A program made the translations under genes and the position numbers. The notes under the pieces are model-generated. The model was not told the DNA's origin. It saw only the letters and a list, made by a program, of their open reading frames with translations, and did not search any database. From Alphaproteobacteria bacterium (GTDB lineage Bacteria; Pseudomonadota; Alphaproteobacteria; JABAAW01), in contig JABABG010000021.1 of assembly GCA_014238315.1 (NCBI GenBank), positions 1 through 43,329 of the forward strand: a DNA stretch of 43,329 nt. Reading direction: 5' to 3'. Position 1 is the stretch's first letter, and each line of letters opens with the position of its first letter. Below, piece after piece: positions 1-9,594 of this stretch.

Positions 1-252
1 GCCGGTGTTATAGGGCGGGTCGATGTAGATGCAATTGACGCGCCCTTCGTAGCGCGGCAATAGGGCTTTGAGCGCGCGCAGGTTGTCGCCATGCACAATC
101 AGGTTACCATCGAGCCCTAACTGCTCGCCCTTCCTTGCCTGCTCGCCCTTTTGCAGCAGCGACTTTGCGGGGTTAGCTTTTAGCTCGGAGAAGGCAACCG
201 AGAGATGATGGTTATAGACGAACTCTTTGCCTGAGAAATCGAGCCTAGTCAT
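1..252 (-). CDS. N-terminal fragment of an adenine-specific DNA methyltransferase (type III Mod-like), cut by the window edge
   Basis: Not in the ORF track. Manual minus-strand translation from ATG at 252: MTRLDFSGKEFVYNHHLSVAFSELKANPAKSLLQKGEQARKGEQLGLDGNLIVHGDNLRALKALLPRYEGRVNCIYIDPPYNTG. Contains the NLIVHGDNL-ALK-LLP and DPPYNTG (DPPY motif) signature. Confidence 0.9.
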   Translation of the reverse strand, partial: MTRLDFSGKEFVYNHHLSVAFSELKANPAKSLLQKGEQARKGEQLGLDGNLIVHGDNLRALKALLPRYEGRVNCIYIDPPYNTG

Positions 253-289
253 TGTTCGCCATCCTGAGCCCACTCTACGACTTTATAAT

Positions 290-321
290 TTTATAACTTT
301 AGAAGTTTATAACTTTAGAAC
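290..321. repeat. AT-rich 16-bp tandem repeat (tttataactttagaag / tttataactttagaac) just upstream of the methyltransferase start
   Basis: Two near-identical adjacent units at 290-305 and 306-321, with a partial degenerate copy just before. Confidence 0.85.
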
Positions 322-450
322 TTCGACTCGCCACTCTAACATAACCCTTTGCATAAACCCAGCAACCGACCCTCCCCCCCCCGACCCAACCAACGCACGC
401 ACGCACCAAGCGCGACTTCGGCATCCCCCCAACCGCGATCCCCCCTGAGC

Positions 451-2241
451 CTATACGAGTATTTTTCCCTCGTCGGAGACTTCTTTATTCATCTCACCAC
501 CCAAGATCATTTCGTTATGCGCGGCACCCGAAGGTATCATTGGGAAGCAATTTTCTTTAGGGTCTACGCGAATATCGGCGATCACTGGTCCCTTATATTC
601 GAGCATTTCTTTAATCCCATCCTCGAGCTCGCTAGGCTTTTGCACGCGCAAGCCTTTTGCGCCGTATGCCTCAGCGAGCTTGACGAAATCTGGCAAGGAC
701 TCGCTATAGCTTTCAGAGTATCTGCTACCGTGCAATAGCTCCTGCCACTGCCTTATCATTCCCATATATTGATTATTTAGGATGAATACCTTTACTGGCA
801 ACCTGTACTGTACGGCTGTTGAGAGTTCTTGTATATTCATCAAGATAGATGCTTCGCCTGCAATATCGACGACTATTTCGTCGGGGAACGCCAACTGCAC
901 GCCGATAGCGGCTGGCAAGCCGTATCCCATGGTACCCAAGCCCCCTGAAGTCATCCACCTCCGAGGCTTTTCGAAGGGAAAATGTTGAGCAGCCCACATT
1001 TGATGTTGTCCGACTTCTGTGGTTATCCTTACGGGTTTTTGCCCGATAACTCTTTTCAGAGTTTTAATTGCTTGTTGCGGCTTTATGAGCTGACTATCGT
1101 TACGGAATTGCAACGAGTCCTTTTTTCTCCACCCTTGGATTACCTTCCACCATTTAGTTAATTCGCTCTGTTGTTTTCCCCTTTTACTTTGGTTAATTTT
1201 ACTCCAGGCTTTATTTAATTCTTTCAGAGCTTCCCCTGCATCTGCGCACATGGCTATATCTGCTTTAACGATTTTATTAATTGATGAAGGATCGATATCG
1301 TAATGAATTTTTAGTGCATTCGGCGCGAAATCCGCCAACCTCCCAGTTACACGGTCGTCGAAACGAGCTCCTATGCAAAGCATCACATCACAATCGTGCA
1401 TCGAATAGTTAGCCTCTAGCGTTCCATGCATCCCCAACATACCCAAGAACTGCGGCATCGAGGATGGTACCGCTCCTAAACCCATTAAAGTCGTGGTTAT
1501 CGGAAAATTACTTGCCTCTACGAATTTTTTTAACTCATTGCTCGCCAAGTTGCCAGAATTGATTACTCCTCCGCCAGCATAAATAATCGGCTTTTTTGCC
1601 CGCATTAGAACCTGAACCGATTGCTCTACTAGTTCCTTATCAGCCGACGTTTTCGGGCGGTAGTTGCTATGTCGGATATTCTCTGCGCTAACATAAGGAG
1701 CATGCGCAAACTGGACGTCTTTTGGTATGTCTATTAAAACCGGCCCAGGCCTGCCGCTACGAGCTATGTAAAAAGCCTCGTGCATAGTACGCGCTAAGGC
1801 CTCAGGTCTCCTTACGAGATAGTTATGCTTCGTGCATGACCTAGTGATCCCGGTCGTATCACATTCTTGAAACGCATCCGTCCCTATCAGGGTTTGCGGA
1901 ACTTGTCCGCACAAGCATACGATAGGTATGGAATCCATAAGCGCGTCTGTCAAACCGGTTACCGCATTAGTCGCTCCCGGTCCAGATGTGACCAAGACAA
2001 CACCAACCTTGCCACTGGCTCGAGCATAGCCCTCAGCCGCATGCACCGCACCTTGTTCGTGACGCACTAGAATATGCCGAATACTATTTTGTTGGAATAA
2101 CGCATCGTAGACAGGTAGCACTGCTCCACCAGGGTAGCCGAAAACCACATCTACTTCCTGCTCTACCAATGCTCTCAGAACTACCTCCGCTCCTATCAGG
2201 CGATCTTTGGCTACTACCGATTCTAGCGATTTTAACGACAT
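451..2241 (-). CDS. ilvB: acetolactate synthase large subunit
   Basis: 596 aa; GAEVVLRALVEQEVDVVFGYPGGAVLPVYDAL, RHEQGAVHAAEGYAR, VTSGPGATNAVTGLTDA and a typical C-terminal ThDP domain. Confidence 0.97.
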   Translation of the reverse strand: MSLKSLESVVAKDRLIGAEVVLRALVEQEVDVVFGYPGGAVLPVYDALFQQNSIRHILVRHEQGAVHAAEGYARASGKVGVVLVTSGPGATNAVTGLTDALMDSIPIVCLCGQVPQTLIGTDAFQECDTTGITRSCTKHNYLVRRPEALARTMHEAFYIARSGRPGPVLIDIPKDVQFAHAPYVSAENIRHSNYRPKTSADKELVEQSVQVLMRAKKPIIYAGGGVINSGNLASNELKKFVEASNFPITTTLMGLGAVPSSMPQFLGMLGMHGTLEANYSMHDCDVMLCIGARFDDRVTGRLADFAPNALKIHYDIDPSSINKIVKADIAMCADAGEALKELNKAWSKINQSKRGKQQSELTKWWKVIQGWRKKDSLQFRNDSQLIKPQQAIKTLKRVIGQKPVRITTEVGQHQMWAAQHFPFEKPRRWMTSGGLGTMGYGLPAAIGVQLAFPDEIVVDIAGEASILMNIQELSTAVQYRLPVKVFILNNQYMGMIRQWQELLHGSRYSESYSESLPDFVKLAEAYGAKGLRVQKPSELEDGIKEMLEYKGPVIADIRVDPKENCFPMIPSGAAHNEMILGGEMNKEVSDEGKILV

Positions 2242-2267
2242 TAGAAGAATAAGTGTTTTCTAGTTAA

Positions 2268-3287
2268 CTATGGGGATTGCAACTCATCATACAAAATTGC
2301 GGAGGCTTTGTCGAGTGAGTCGATTATAGTTAGACATATATTTTCTGTCGATTGCGTTAACGGACCTTCGAACTTCAGGGTAGCCTGAAGTTGGTGCCTC
2401 ATCCAAGTTGTTTGTCTTTTCGCGTAATTTCTTGTACGTTGCTGAGCTTCTATCAGCATTTGTTCCCGCAAAATTTTGCCATCGAGGTATTGGTAAATTT
2501 CCGCAAGACCGAGCGTTTTATGGATGGGTCTATCGGGTGGTATGCTTTGGTAATCACTTCGCAGTCTTTGCGCCTCCTCAATTGCACCATTCTTGAGCAT
2601 TTGTAAAAAACGGTTGTTTATTTTTTTGTACAAAATATCTCTAGGCGGGTCGAGAGTAACTACTATAGGTTTTATTCTCTTATTATACATTGAAATTCCT
2701 ACTTTATCTATCTTAGCTTGTTGCTGCGTTCGATAAAAAGCTAGGTTATGTGTTTCAAAAAATTCAAGTGCTCGAATAATCCGATGCCTATCATTATGGT
2801 TTAAATATTTAGCTGTTTCTGGGTCTTTTTGTTTCAATAGTTTATATAAATCTTTATTTTGCTGTTGCCATCTATGAATTCTGGCAACTGCACTTTTCTG
2901 CTTTTCAAAATTTGCTACAGGTAACCTTGTTAGACCGCAAAGCAATGCCTTTAGGTATAGTCCTGACCCTCCGCAAATTATGGCGACCGACTGCTTTGCC
3001 GATTGATGCAGAGACATTAGTAAGTTGTCAGCCTTCTCTGCATAAATACCAGCAGACAGCCTTGCCATAGGAGTTGCTATAGCGTATAGGTGGTGCGGAA
3101 TTTTTCTTTTATCGCTTGCTGTCGGTTGCGCTGTTAATATTGGCAACGATGAATATAGTTGCAGAGAGTCGCTATTGACTATAACGGCTTCGAAGTTTGA
3201 TAGTTTTTGCGCGAGCGTTAAAGCTAGGTGCGACTTTCCGCTCGCGGTGGGACCAAAAATACAGATATCTGGCTTTTGCGCGAGCAT
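2268..3287 (-). CDS. miaA: tRNA dimethylallyltransferase
   Basis: P-loop FGPTASGKSHLALTLA, VNSDSLQLYSSLPILTAQPT, HHLYAI, GGSGLYLKALLCGL, and C-terminal QQRTRNYAKRQTTWMR. Confidence 0.96.
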   Translation of the reverse strand: MLAQKPDICIFGPTASGKSHLALTLAQKLSNFEAVIVNSDSLQLYSSLPILTAQPTASDKRKIPHHLYAIATPMARLSAGIYAEKADNLLMSLHQSAKQSVAIICGGSGLYLKALLCGLTRLPVANFEKQKSAVARIHRWQQQNKDLYKLLKQKDPETAKYLNHNDRHRIIRALEFFETHNLAFYRTQQQAKIDKVGISMYNKRIKPIVVTLDPPRDILYKKINNRFLQMLKNGAIEEAQRLRSDYQSIPPDRPIHKTLGLAEIYQYLDGKILREQMLIEAQQRTRNYAKRQTTWMRHQLQATLKFEGPLTQSTENICLTIIDSLDKASAILYDELQSP

Positions 3288-3377
3288 TGCCTAATTCTTA
3301 CCCAACCCTTTAGTTTTTTCAATCCCGTATCACAACCATCGAGGTTCAGGTTATAATTAAACTATTGCGCGCTTCGC

Positions 3378-5024
3378 TTATACGCTACGTAACAAATCGT
3401 CTAGCATCTGCTGAACAGAATTTATAACCCTTGCATTGGCTGCGTAAGTTTGCTGCAATTGGTTAATCTTTAGGAACTCCTCATCAATATTAACGCCTAC
3501 AAAATTAGATAACAAAACTTGTAAATCGTCCTTAGCACCATTTTGCTGAACCGAGCGATCTTCGTAAGCTACAGCAACATCGCTTAACTTCACGGATATA
3601 CCTTGCACCAAACCATAGTAGCTCTGGTTCTCCTGCTGCAGAGCAGTAGGTAGTTGAGCGGCAGCCGCCAGAGTGCCTGCCGTAACTCGTTCTGTAACAA
3701 TAGAGTTCGCTGCTAGGGCTGGAGGAATTTGCCGCGTAACGGCATTGAAGGCAGATAGTATATTTTGTGATTCTTCTGTTGTTTCAAGAGAATCAATTAT
3801 ATTAATATTTACAGTTCTATCCGGCGTACCTCTAATAGTATATGTGTCTGGCGTGCCATCGATCAAATAAGATGAAAATTCAATTTCATTCCTAACGTTC
3901 ATAACTGGAGCAAGTGCAGTGCCATCTCTTACAGAGAATAAATCTCTACGTGCTAACAACAATAAGTTAGCATCCGTTTCACCCTCTCTCCGCAACTGAG
4001 CGATGCGGAAATTATGATAGGTGTCATTCAAACCACCAGAGGTAGCTATTTCATCAAGAGTTGCACTTGAGCTTCTACTATCGATAAGTGTCCTTGAAAA
4101 ATGCTCTAGCTGCGTCTCATATTTAGCAATCAGCGCAATATCTTCGTCAGTGCTACTAATACTGCTATCGCCATCTCGCACTAGATCGAACAAAGCGGTA
4201 ATGCTACCATTGCCAAGATTATGCTCGTCGCCCGTTGCTATAATGTTGGTATCAGTATCCAGAGATAGCTCTCGCGTGCCACGATCGAATCTCAACTCGC
4301 GTGCAATGTTTTCATAAACTAAAATTTTACCATTCTGTAAATATAAATTTTTTCTTCCTCTCGCATCTTCTACCACCTGTACCGATATTCTCTCTGCTAT
4401 CTCCCTGATCACTTCCTCGCGTTGATTAAGCACTCCTTCCTGCTGTCCAGTATTGTATGCGCTAGCGACTTGTCCATTCAGAGTGCGTAGCCTATCCGTA
4501 AGCCTATTCAGCTCGACAGTCTGTCTGTTTATTTGATCATCTATCCTGTATCGCAATCTTTGTAGACTCACTGATGTTTCTTGCACTTGAGTTACTAAAT
4601 CCCTACCACTCGCAACGAATTCGTTAAACGCGCTAGAGCTTTCAGGTGATGCTTGCAGGTCGCGCAAAGAGCTCTCGAAACGATTTATAGCCAAATCGAG
4701 AATTGGTGCTTCAAGCTCTCCACTAGACGATGTAACACCTCCTAAGCCTGCGGTAATTTTTATCTCTTCTGTATAGCTTTGCAATGTTGATCTATAGGCT
4801 GCCTCGGAAATTTGCCTAGTGTACCTACGCTCTAAACCTTCCGCGGTAACCCTACGCACCCTTGAGATACGAACCGTGTTCAAATCGGTAGTTGAAAAAT
4901 CTACCTCATGCCGATGGTAGTTAGGGTTTTCTGCGTTGGCTATATTTTGCGAACCTAATCTAACCGCCTCGCTTATAGTCAAGCTAGAAAGAGCTGCGCT
5001 TCGCAATGTAGAAAAAAGTGGCAT
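3378..5024 (-). CDS. flgK: flagellar hook-associated protein 1
   Basis: N-terminal flagellar rod/hook motif (GSQNIANAENPNYHRHEVDF) and C-terminal NFVGVNIDEEFLKINQLQQTYAANARVINSVQQMLDDLL; flagellar neighbourhood. Confidence 0.93.
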   Translation of the reverse strand: MPLFSTLRSAALSSLTISEAVRLGSQNIANAENPNYHRHEVDFSTTDLNTVRISRVRRVTAEGLERRYTRQISEAAYRSTLQSYTEEIKITAGLGGVTSSSGELEAPILDLAINRFESSLRDLQASPESSSAFNEFVASGRDLVTQVQETSVSLQRLRYRIDDQINRQTVELNRLTDRLRTLNGQVASAYNTGQQEGVLNQREEVIREIAERISVQVVEDARGRKNLYLQNGKILVYENIARELRFDRGTRELSLDTDTNIIATGDEHNLGNGSITALFDLVRDGDSSISSTDEDIALIAKYETQLEHFSRTLIDSRSSSATLDEIATSGGLNDTYHNFRIAQLRREGETDANLLLLARRDLFSVRDGTALAPVMNVRNEIEFSSYLIDGTPDTYTIRGTPDRTVNINIIDSLETTEESQNILSAFNAVTRQIPPALAANSIVTERVTAGTLAAAAQLPTALQQENQSYYGLVQGISVKLSDVAVAYEDRSVQQNGAKDDLQVLLSNFVGVNIDEEFLKINQLQQTYAANARVINSVQQMLDDLLRSV

Positions 5025-5074
5025 TAATTTATCCTCAATATGATTATTCTACAAATTTATAGTTTATGTAGAAT

Positions 5075-5626
5075 TTATATTTCCTGCCTGCCGCGGAAAG
5101 AAGTAGCAGAGCTTTCTGTCATTCTACCGTGCGCTGTATATGTCTGAGGGGATTGGGGAGAATCCTCTAACGCCGCATCCGACAATGCAGATAGTAAAGC
5201 CTCGGATGCTTGCAGGGCTGCAGATAGACGCAATCCGTTTCTACGCAACGCAGATTCAAAAGTAAAATAGAGATGACGGATACGAGTTTTAACTTTCTTA
5301 TCCATGCTTGCGACAACTGTTGGCAAGTCGCCTAACCGTGAAATCTGTACGTCGTGCTGGTTCAATAATATTTCTTTCTCCAAAGCAATAGAACGCAATT
5401 CTTGCAAAGGTGCTCTGGTTATTACTAGTTCAGTTTCTTTCTCCAACACTCGCGTAGCTTTATTTAGAGTTTGCGCGAGAGGAGCGAAACTGCCAAAGTT
5501 TTTTTCTAAATTTTTAACATTAATATTTTTATGCTTGTTCGCATTAGCATCACTTGTATTCTCAAATTTGGGTATATTAGAGCTATGAACTGTTGTTTCT
5601 TTAATATTTTGCTTCGTAGTTTTCAT
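5075..5626 (-). CDS. hypothetical flagellar protein, possibly FlgN-like chaperone
   Basis: 183 aa, helical, between flgK and a FlgJ-like gene; the position fits FlgN but the sequence is not diagnostic. Confidence 0.55.
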   Translation of the reverse strand: MKTTKQNIKETTVHSSNIPKFENTSDANANKHKNINVKNLEKNFGSFAPLAQTLNKATRVLEKETELVITRAPLQELRSIALEKEILLNQHDVQISRLGDLPTVVASMDKKVKTRIRHLYFTFESALRRNGLRLSAALQASEALLSALSDAALEDSPQSPQTYTAHGRMTESSATSFRGRQEI

Positions 5627-6021
5627 TTTGAATTAACCTCATCTAACTTATATAATGTATTTTTTCCTTTATATTGCGATTGTTGTTGAGCTTCTTCCTG
5701 CGCCTCTTGAAGGGTTAGTAATTGTTCGTAAATCATATCAGCTATACCAATGCCACCATTCTCGACAATAAGTTCTGCGTATTGCTCGCTCAACATAGAG
5801 TTCCATATTTTTTCGGCATGGCTACCGCCGCCGAAAGAATCTTCTTCTGGTTCTGGTATTATATCTTCTAGAATCGTGTGCAAAAAGAACGCCTCGAATT
5901 TCTTCGCTACCTCTAACGCCTCCTCTTGTCCTTCGACCTTGGATATGCCTCTGGATACTCCGTATGGAAAGGTCGGCACCTTAATGGTAGCAAGAGGGTC
6001 TGGCAGAATCGGTATATCCAT
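5623..6021 (-). CDS. FlgJ-like rod-binding protein, lacking the peptidoglycan hydrolase domain
   Basis: 132 aa; EVAKKFEAFFLHTILEDIIPE...GGGSHAEKIWNSMLSEQYAELIVENGGIGIADMIYEQL resembles the FlgJ N-terminal rod-binding domain; overlaps the next gene by 4 bp. Confidence 0.85.
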   Translation of the reverse strand: MDIPILPDPLATIKVPTFPYGVSRGISKVEGQEEALEVAKKFEAFFLHTILEDIIPEPEEDSFGGGSHAEKIWNSMLSEQYAELIVENGGIGIADMIYEQLLTLQEAQEEAQQQSQYKGKNTLYKLDEVNSK

Positions 6022-6047
6022 AATTGTTTGCTCGACTTATAATCAAC

Positions 6048-7178
6048 TTATAGGATAACTAATTCCGCCTTCAACGCCCCTGACGCTTTGATAGCTTGTA
6101 ATATCTCAATTAAATCACGCGGACTTGTACCAAGCCTATTCAAACCCTCTACTAGCCTGCGCAAAGGAACGCTACGAGGCAACAATGCTACCGTTCCTCC
6201 TTCCGCGGTTTGTTGTATTACCGCTTGCGTATCCGCACCAGCGAAGGGCGATGTTTCCACATCAGCACTAACGCGCACAGTGAGGTTGCCGTGAGCTATC
6301 GCAACCTCTTCGATGGCGACATCAGCACCCATAACTATCACTCCAGAATGCTCATCTATAATAACCTTTGCAGGCTGATCTGTTGAAACGCGCAGTTGTT
6401 CGATATCTGCTATCAGCGAGACAGCTCCTCCGCGCTCCTGCGAAAGAATGAATAGGTCGACGGTACCAGGATCAATCGCCCTAGCAATCTCATCTCCAAC
6501 GAATCCGTTTATAGCTCCTGCGATTCGACTAGCGGTTGTAAAATCTGGGGTGCGTAGAGCAAGCTTTAAATTCTGCCTCGCGTTCAAGTCGAATGCAACC
6601 TCCTTCTCGACAATCGCCCCATCCGCTATTCTACCGCTGGTTGAAACACCGCGTTGCCCCGAGCCTTGTCTAGAAGCTACTTGCCTGCTGACCGCGCCAA
6701 TACCTACCCTACCCTGAGCGACAGCATAAACCTCTCCATCGGCTCCTACCAGAGGGGTGACTAGCAAAGTTCCCCCCTGTAGACTAGTCGCATCACCAAG
6801 AGCCGCAACGGTTACATCAATCCGAGAACCTTGACGCGCAAATGGCGATAGTGTCGAGGTCGTCATCACCGCAGCTACATTATCCGTGCGCAAGTTATTG
6901 TCTCGCGCATTAACGCCTAATCGCTCCAACATCCCCAAGAGACTCTCGCGAGTGAAAACGGAATCTTGTAGAGTGTCGCCCGTGCCATTTAGTCCAACTA
7001 CAATCCCATAACCCACGAGCATATTGTCACGAACACCCTCAATGTCTGTGATATCCTTGATTCGAGAAGTACCGAAAGCCTTCTGCACAAAAATAACGCA
7101 TATTATCGCTATCAAAGCGATGCGCAAAACCCAACCCATAAAAAAACGGATAATGAAAAACATATTTATCAATGCCAC
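6048..7178 (-). CDS. flgI: flagellar P-ring protein
   Basis: IKDITDIEGVRDNMLVGYGIVVGLNGTGDT, AAVMTTSTLSPFARQGSRIDVTVAALGDATSLQGGTLLVTPL, C-terminal LNRLGTSPRDLIEILQAIKASGALKAELVI. Confidence 0.97.
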   Translation of the reverse strand: MALINMFFIIRFFMGWVLRIALIAIICVIFVQKAFGTSRIKDITDIEGVRDNMLVGYGIVVGLNGTGDTLQDSVFTRESLLGMLERLGVNARDNNLRTDNVAAVMTTSTLSPFARQGSRIDVTVAALGDATSLQGGTLLVTPLVGADGEVYAVAQGRVGIGAVSRQVASRQGSGQRGVSTSGRIADGAIVEKEVAFDLNARQNLKLALRTPDFTTASRIAGAINGFVGDEIARAIDPGTVDLFILSQERGGAVSLIADIEQLRVSTDQPAKVIIDEHSGVIVMGADVAIEEVAIAHGNLTVRVSADVETSPFAGADTQAVIQQTAEGGTVALLPRSVPLRRLVEGLNRLGTSPRDLIEILQAIKASGALKAELVIL

Positions 7179-7360
7179 CTAGTCTAATATTTTTTGCTGG
7201 AATTTCCGCTCTTCCTCATGTTATGCAAAAGTTATGCCATAAATTCGGTATGTTTCTTGTAGACTATTCTGAAACTTTGTTGCTTGATGGCTCGCTACCG
7301 CAGTAGTTTGTTGAGTGGGAATTCTGCACTCCCTTGTGACTTTACTGGGAATTTACTTAT

Positions 7361-8551
7361 ATGTTGCTAGACTTACTAGAAAACGAAAGTGCTCTGGAGG
7401 TGCTCGACCGCGCTGTAAATCTGCGTAACCTTGGGAGGCCCATAATCAACCTTGGAGTTGGACAACCGGACGCGCGAACTCCCCAACATGTCTGTGCGGC
7501 AGCGATAAAGGCAATAGAAGAAGGTAAGCACGGATATACGCCTCCTTTGGGTATTCCGGAGCTACGCAAGTGCGTTGCGAATTATGTAAAGAGACGTTTT
7601 GACTGTGAGGTGTCAAATGAACAAATAGTGATAACACCTGGTGGGAAAATGTCTATTTGCTGGGCTTTGTTGGTATGCCAAGCAATGGCGGGAGACGCTG
7701 ACGCTGAGTTTATATACCCCGATCCAGGCTTTCCTATCTACGCATCGATGGCGAGAGCAAGCGGAGCAAAGGCTGTGCCTCTCGCGCTGAACAGCGATGA
7801 CGGGTATGCTACAAGAGCAGAATATCTAAAACCACTGCTAAACAAGAATAGTAGATTGCTGATAGTAAATTCTCCGCATAACCCAACTGGAGGCGTGATG
7901 AGCGCAGAGCATTGGCAAGAAATAGCAGAGTTACTTATGGATTATCCGAAAGTTACCGTCCTATCGGATGAGATATACAGCGACTTTATTTTCTCCGATA
8001 ACTCTCGCCACGCTTCTCTACTTGCCCTTTCTTCCATGCGCGAACGTTCGATCATAGTACATGGTTGGTCGAAAAGCTTTGCGATGACTGGCTGGCGACT
8101 TGGATGGTCTATATGGCCGGAGACATTTATACCGCTTGTTTTTTCGCTCGCTGTAAACAGCTATTCCTGCCCTGCAGAGCATGTTCAACACGCCGGTATC
8201 GCCGCACTACAAGGCAAGAATAACTCAGGAACGTACGAACATACGGAAAAAATGCGTAAGAATTTTGCACGTCGCGCAAAACTCATTAGCAAAAGCCTTA
8301 ACGCGATTGATGGAATATCTTGCATAGAGCCTCGAGGAGCCTTTTATGTATATCCTAGCCTTGAAGGTAGAGGACTGTTAGGCATAGACGTGCAAAACCG
8401 CTGGCTCGATGAGATCGATGTGGCAGTCGTAGCTGGCGCGGGCTTCGGTAATACAGGCAAGCACCATATCCGCATATCTTGCGCTGCATCCGATGATGAC
8501 ATAACGGAAGCATTAGCACGCATAGAAAAATGGTTGCAAAAGAACCAGTAG
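7361..8551 (+). CDS. PLP-dependent class I/II aminotransferase
   Basis: LGVGQPDARTPQHV, GYTPPLGIPELR, VNSPHNPTGGVMS, LSDEIYSDFIF, GWSKSFAMTGWRLGW (Schiff-base Lys). Confidence 0.93.
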   Translation: MLLDLLENESALEVLDRAVNLRNLGRPIINLGVGQPDARTPQHVCAAAIKAIEEGKHGYTPPLGIPELRKCVANYVKRRFDCEVSNEQIVITPGGKMSICWALLVCQAMAGDADAEFIYPDPGFPIYASMARASGAKAVPLALNSDDGYATRAEYLKPLLNKNSRLLIVNSPHNPTGGVMSAEHWQEIAELLMDYPKVTVLSDEIYSDFIFSDNSRHASLLALSSMRERSIIVHGWSKSFAMTGWRLGWSIWPETFIPLVFSLAVNSYSCPAEHVQHAGIAALQGKNNSGTYEHTEKMRKNFARRAKLISKSLNAIDGISCIEPRGAFYVYPSLEGRGLLGIDVQNRWLDEIDVAVVAGAGFGNTGKHHIRISCAASDDDITEALARIEKWLQKNQ

Positions 8552-9534
8552 CTAGAAAATCCGTAGAGAGAGAAAAACAAGCAGACCGCTTGGATGAATG
8601 CTCCTTGCTTATAGCCTGCCTAAAGTGGCAAGTCGATTGCGGACACGACGGTTGGATCAAAAACTTTGAGCAGAGTGAGGATACTTATGGAAAGACTGCT
8701 CGCGGGTGGGAGAATGCCGATCTGGCAACTCGTAGGTTGTTGCAAAGTATAACTCGTAAGACATCTGCCGAAACCAAACAGCAACCCAAGCGAGTTGTAG
8801 CAGACGAGAAAGCTGATGGCCACAAAAAAGACAATCCTACGAAAGATAAAAGGCTGGATAATAGAACAAACAAGCAAATAAATAGTGCGGCAACACTCGC
8901 TCCTACTGATGCCGCAGCACAAGCGGAGGAAATTGCTCTATCTTGCAACAGTCTTGAAGAGCTTGAACGAGCGGTGTTATCTTGCACGCTATGCCCTTTG
9001 AATATAAGCGCGCGCAACGGAGTGTTTGCAGAGGGCTATCATCAAGCTGATTTGATGATAGTAGGCGAGGCACCGGGTAAGGAAGAGGACGAGCAAGGCA
9101 GACCCTTCGTCGGAGCGAGCGGGCAGTTGCTAATGCGGATGCTAGCTCATATAGATATCTCCACACGCGAGCAGTACTATATAACTAACCTCGTATATTG
9201 GCGTCCTCCTGGCAACCGCACGCCTAGCCCAGACGAGTTATTGGTATGCCATCCTTTTTTCAAACGCCAAATATCTTTGCTACGCCCGCGGCTATTGTTA
9301 CTTTTGGGTAATGTTGCAGCACAAACTATTTTACGCGAAAAAAACGGCATAACGCGACTGCGAGGAAAGTTTCTCGAATACAATATAGACCCAACCTACG
9401 AGCATAGAAGCTCAACGGCGGAGGCACAGCCCATAAGAACGCTAGCGACATTCCACCCATCCTATCTACTGCGCACACCTGCAAAAAAGGCTGCCACTTG
9501 GCACGACCTGCTGATGTTGCGTAAGGCGTTGTAA
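8530..9534 (+). CDS. uracil-DNA glycosylase, family 4/5-like
   Basis: C-terminal two thirds: CTLCPL, ADLMIVGEAPGKEEDEQGRPFVGASGQLL, NLVYWRPPGNRTPSPDE, LLLLGNVAAQTIL, TFHPSYLLR. Overlaps the aminotransferase end by 22 bp, so the start is uncertain. Confidence 0.87.
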   Translation: MVAKEPVARKSVEREKQADRLDECSLLIACLKWQVDCGHDGWIKNFEQSEDTYGKTARGWENADLATRRLLQSITRKTSAETKQQPKRVVADEKADGHKKDNPTKDKRLDNRTNKQINSAATLAPTDAAAQAEEIALSCNSLEELERAVLSCTLCPLNISARNGVFAEGYHQADLMIVGEAPGKEEDEQGRPFVGASGQLLMRMLAHIDISTREQYYITNLVYWRPPGNRTPSPDELLVCHPFFKRQISLLRPRLLLLLGNVAAQTILREKNGITRLRGKFLEYNIDPTYEHRSSTAEAQPIRTLATFHPSYLLRTPAKKAATWHDLLMLRKAL

Positions 9535-9594
9535 GGGAGTATTATTGAGGGTATTGCTGTTCTTGCAAGTTTTCAAATTCGGGAGCATTATGGA

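Noticed and set aside
227-738. Plus-strand ORFs 227-448 and 349-738
   Set aside because: They cross the C-rich intergenic region and run antisense to mod and ilvB; the sequence (PPPPDPTNARTHQ) reflects base composition only.
9177-9240. Uracil-DNA glycosylase with W instead of Cys in YWRPPGNRTP as an unusual Fe-S loss
   Set aside because: From memory, alphaproteobacterial homologs commonly have FWRPPGNRTP here, so it is likely ordinary.
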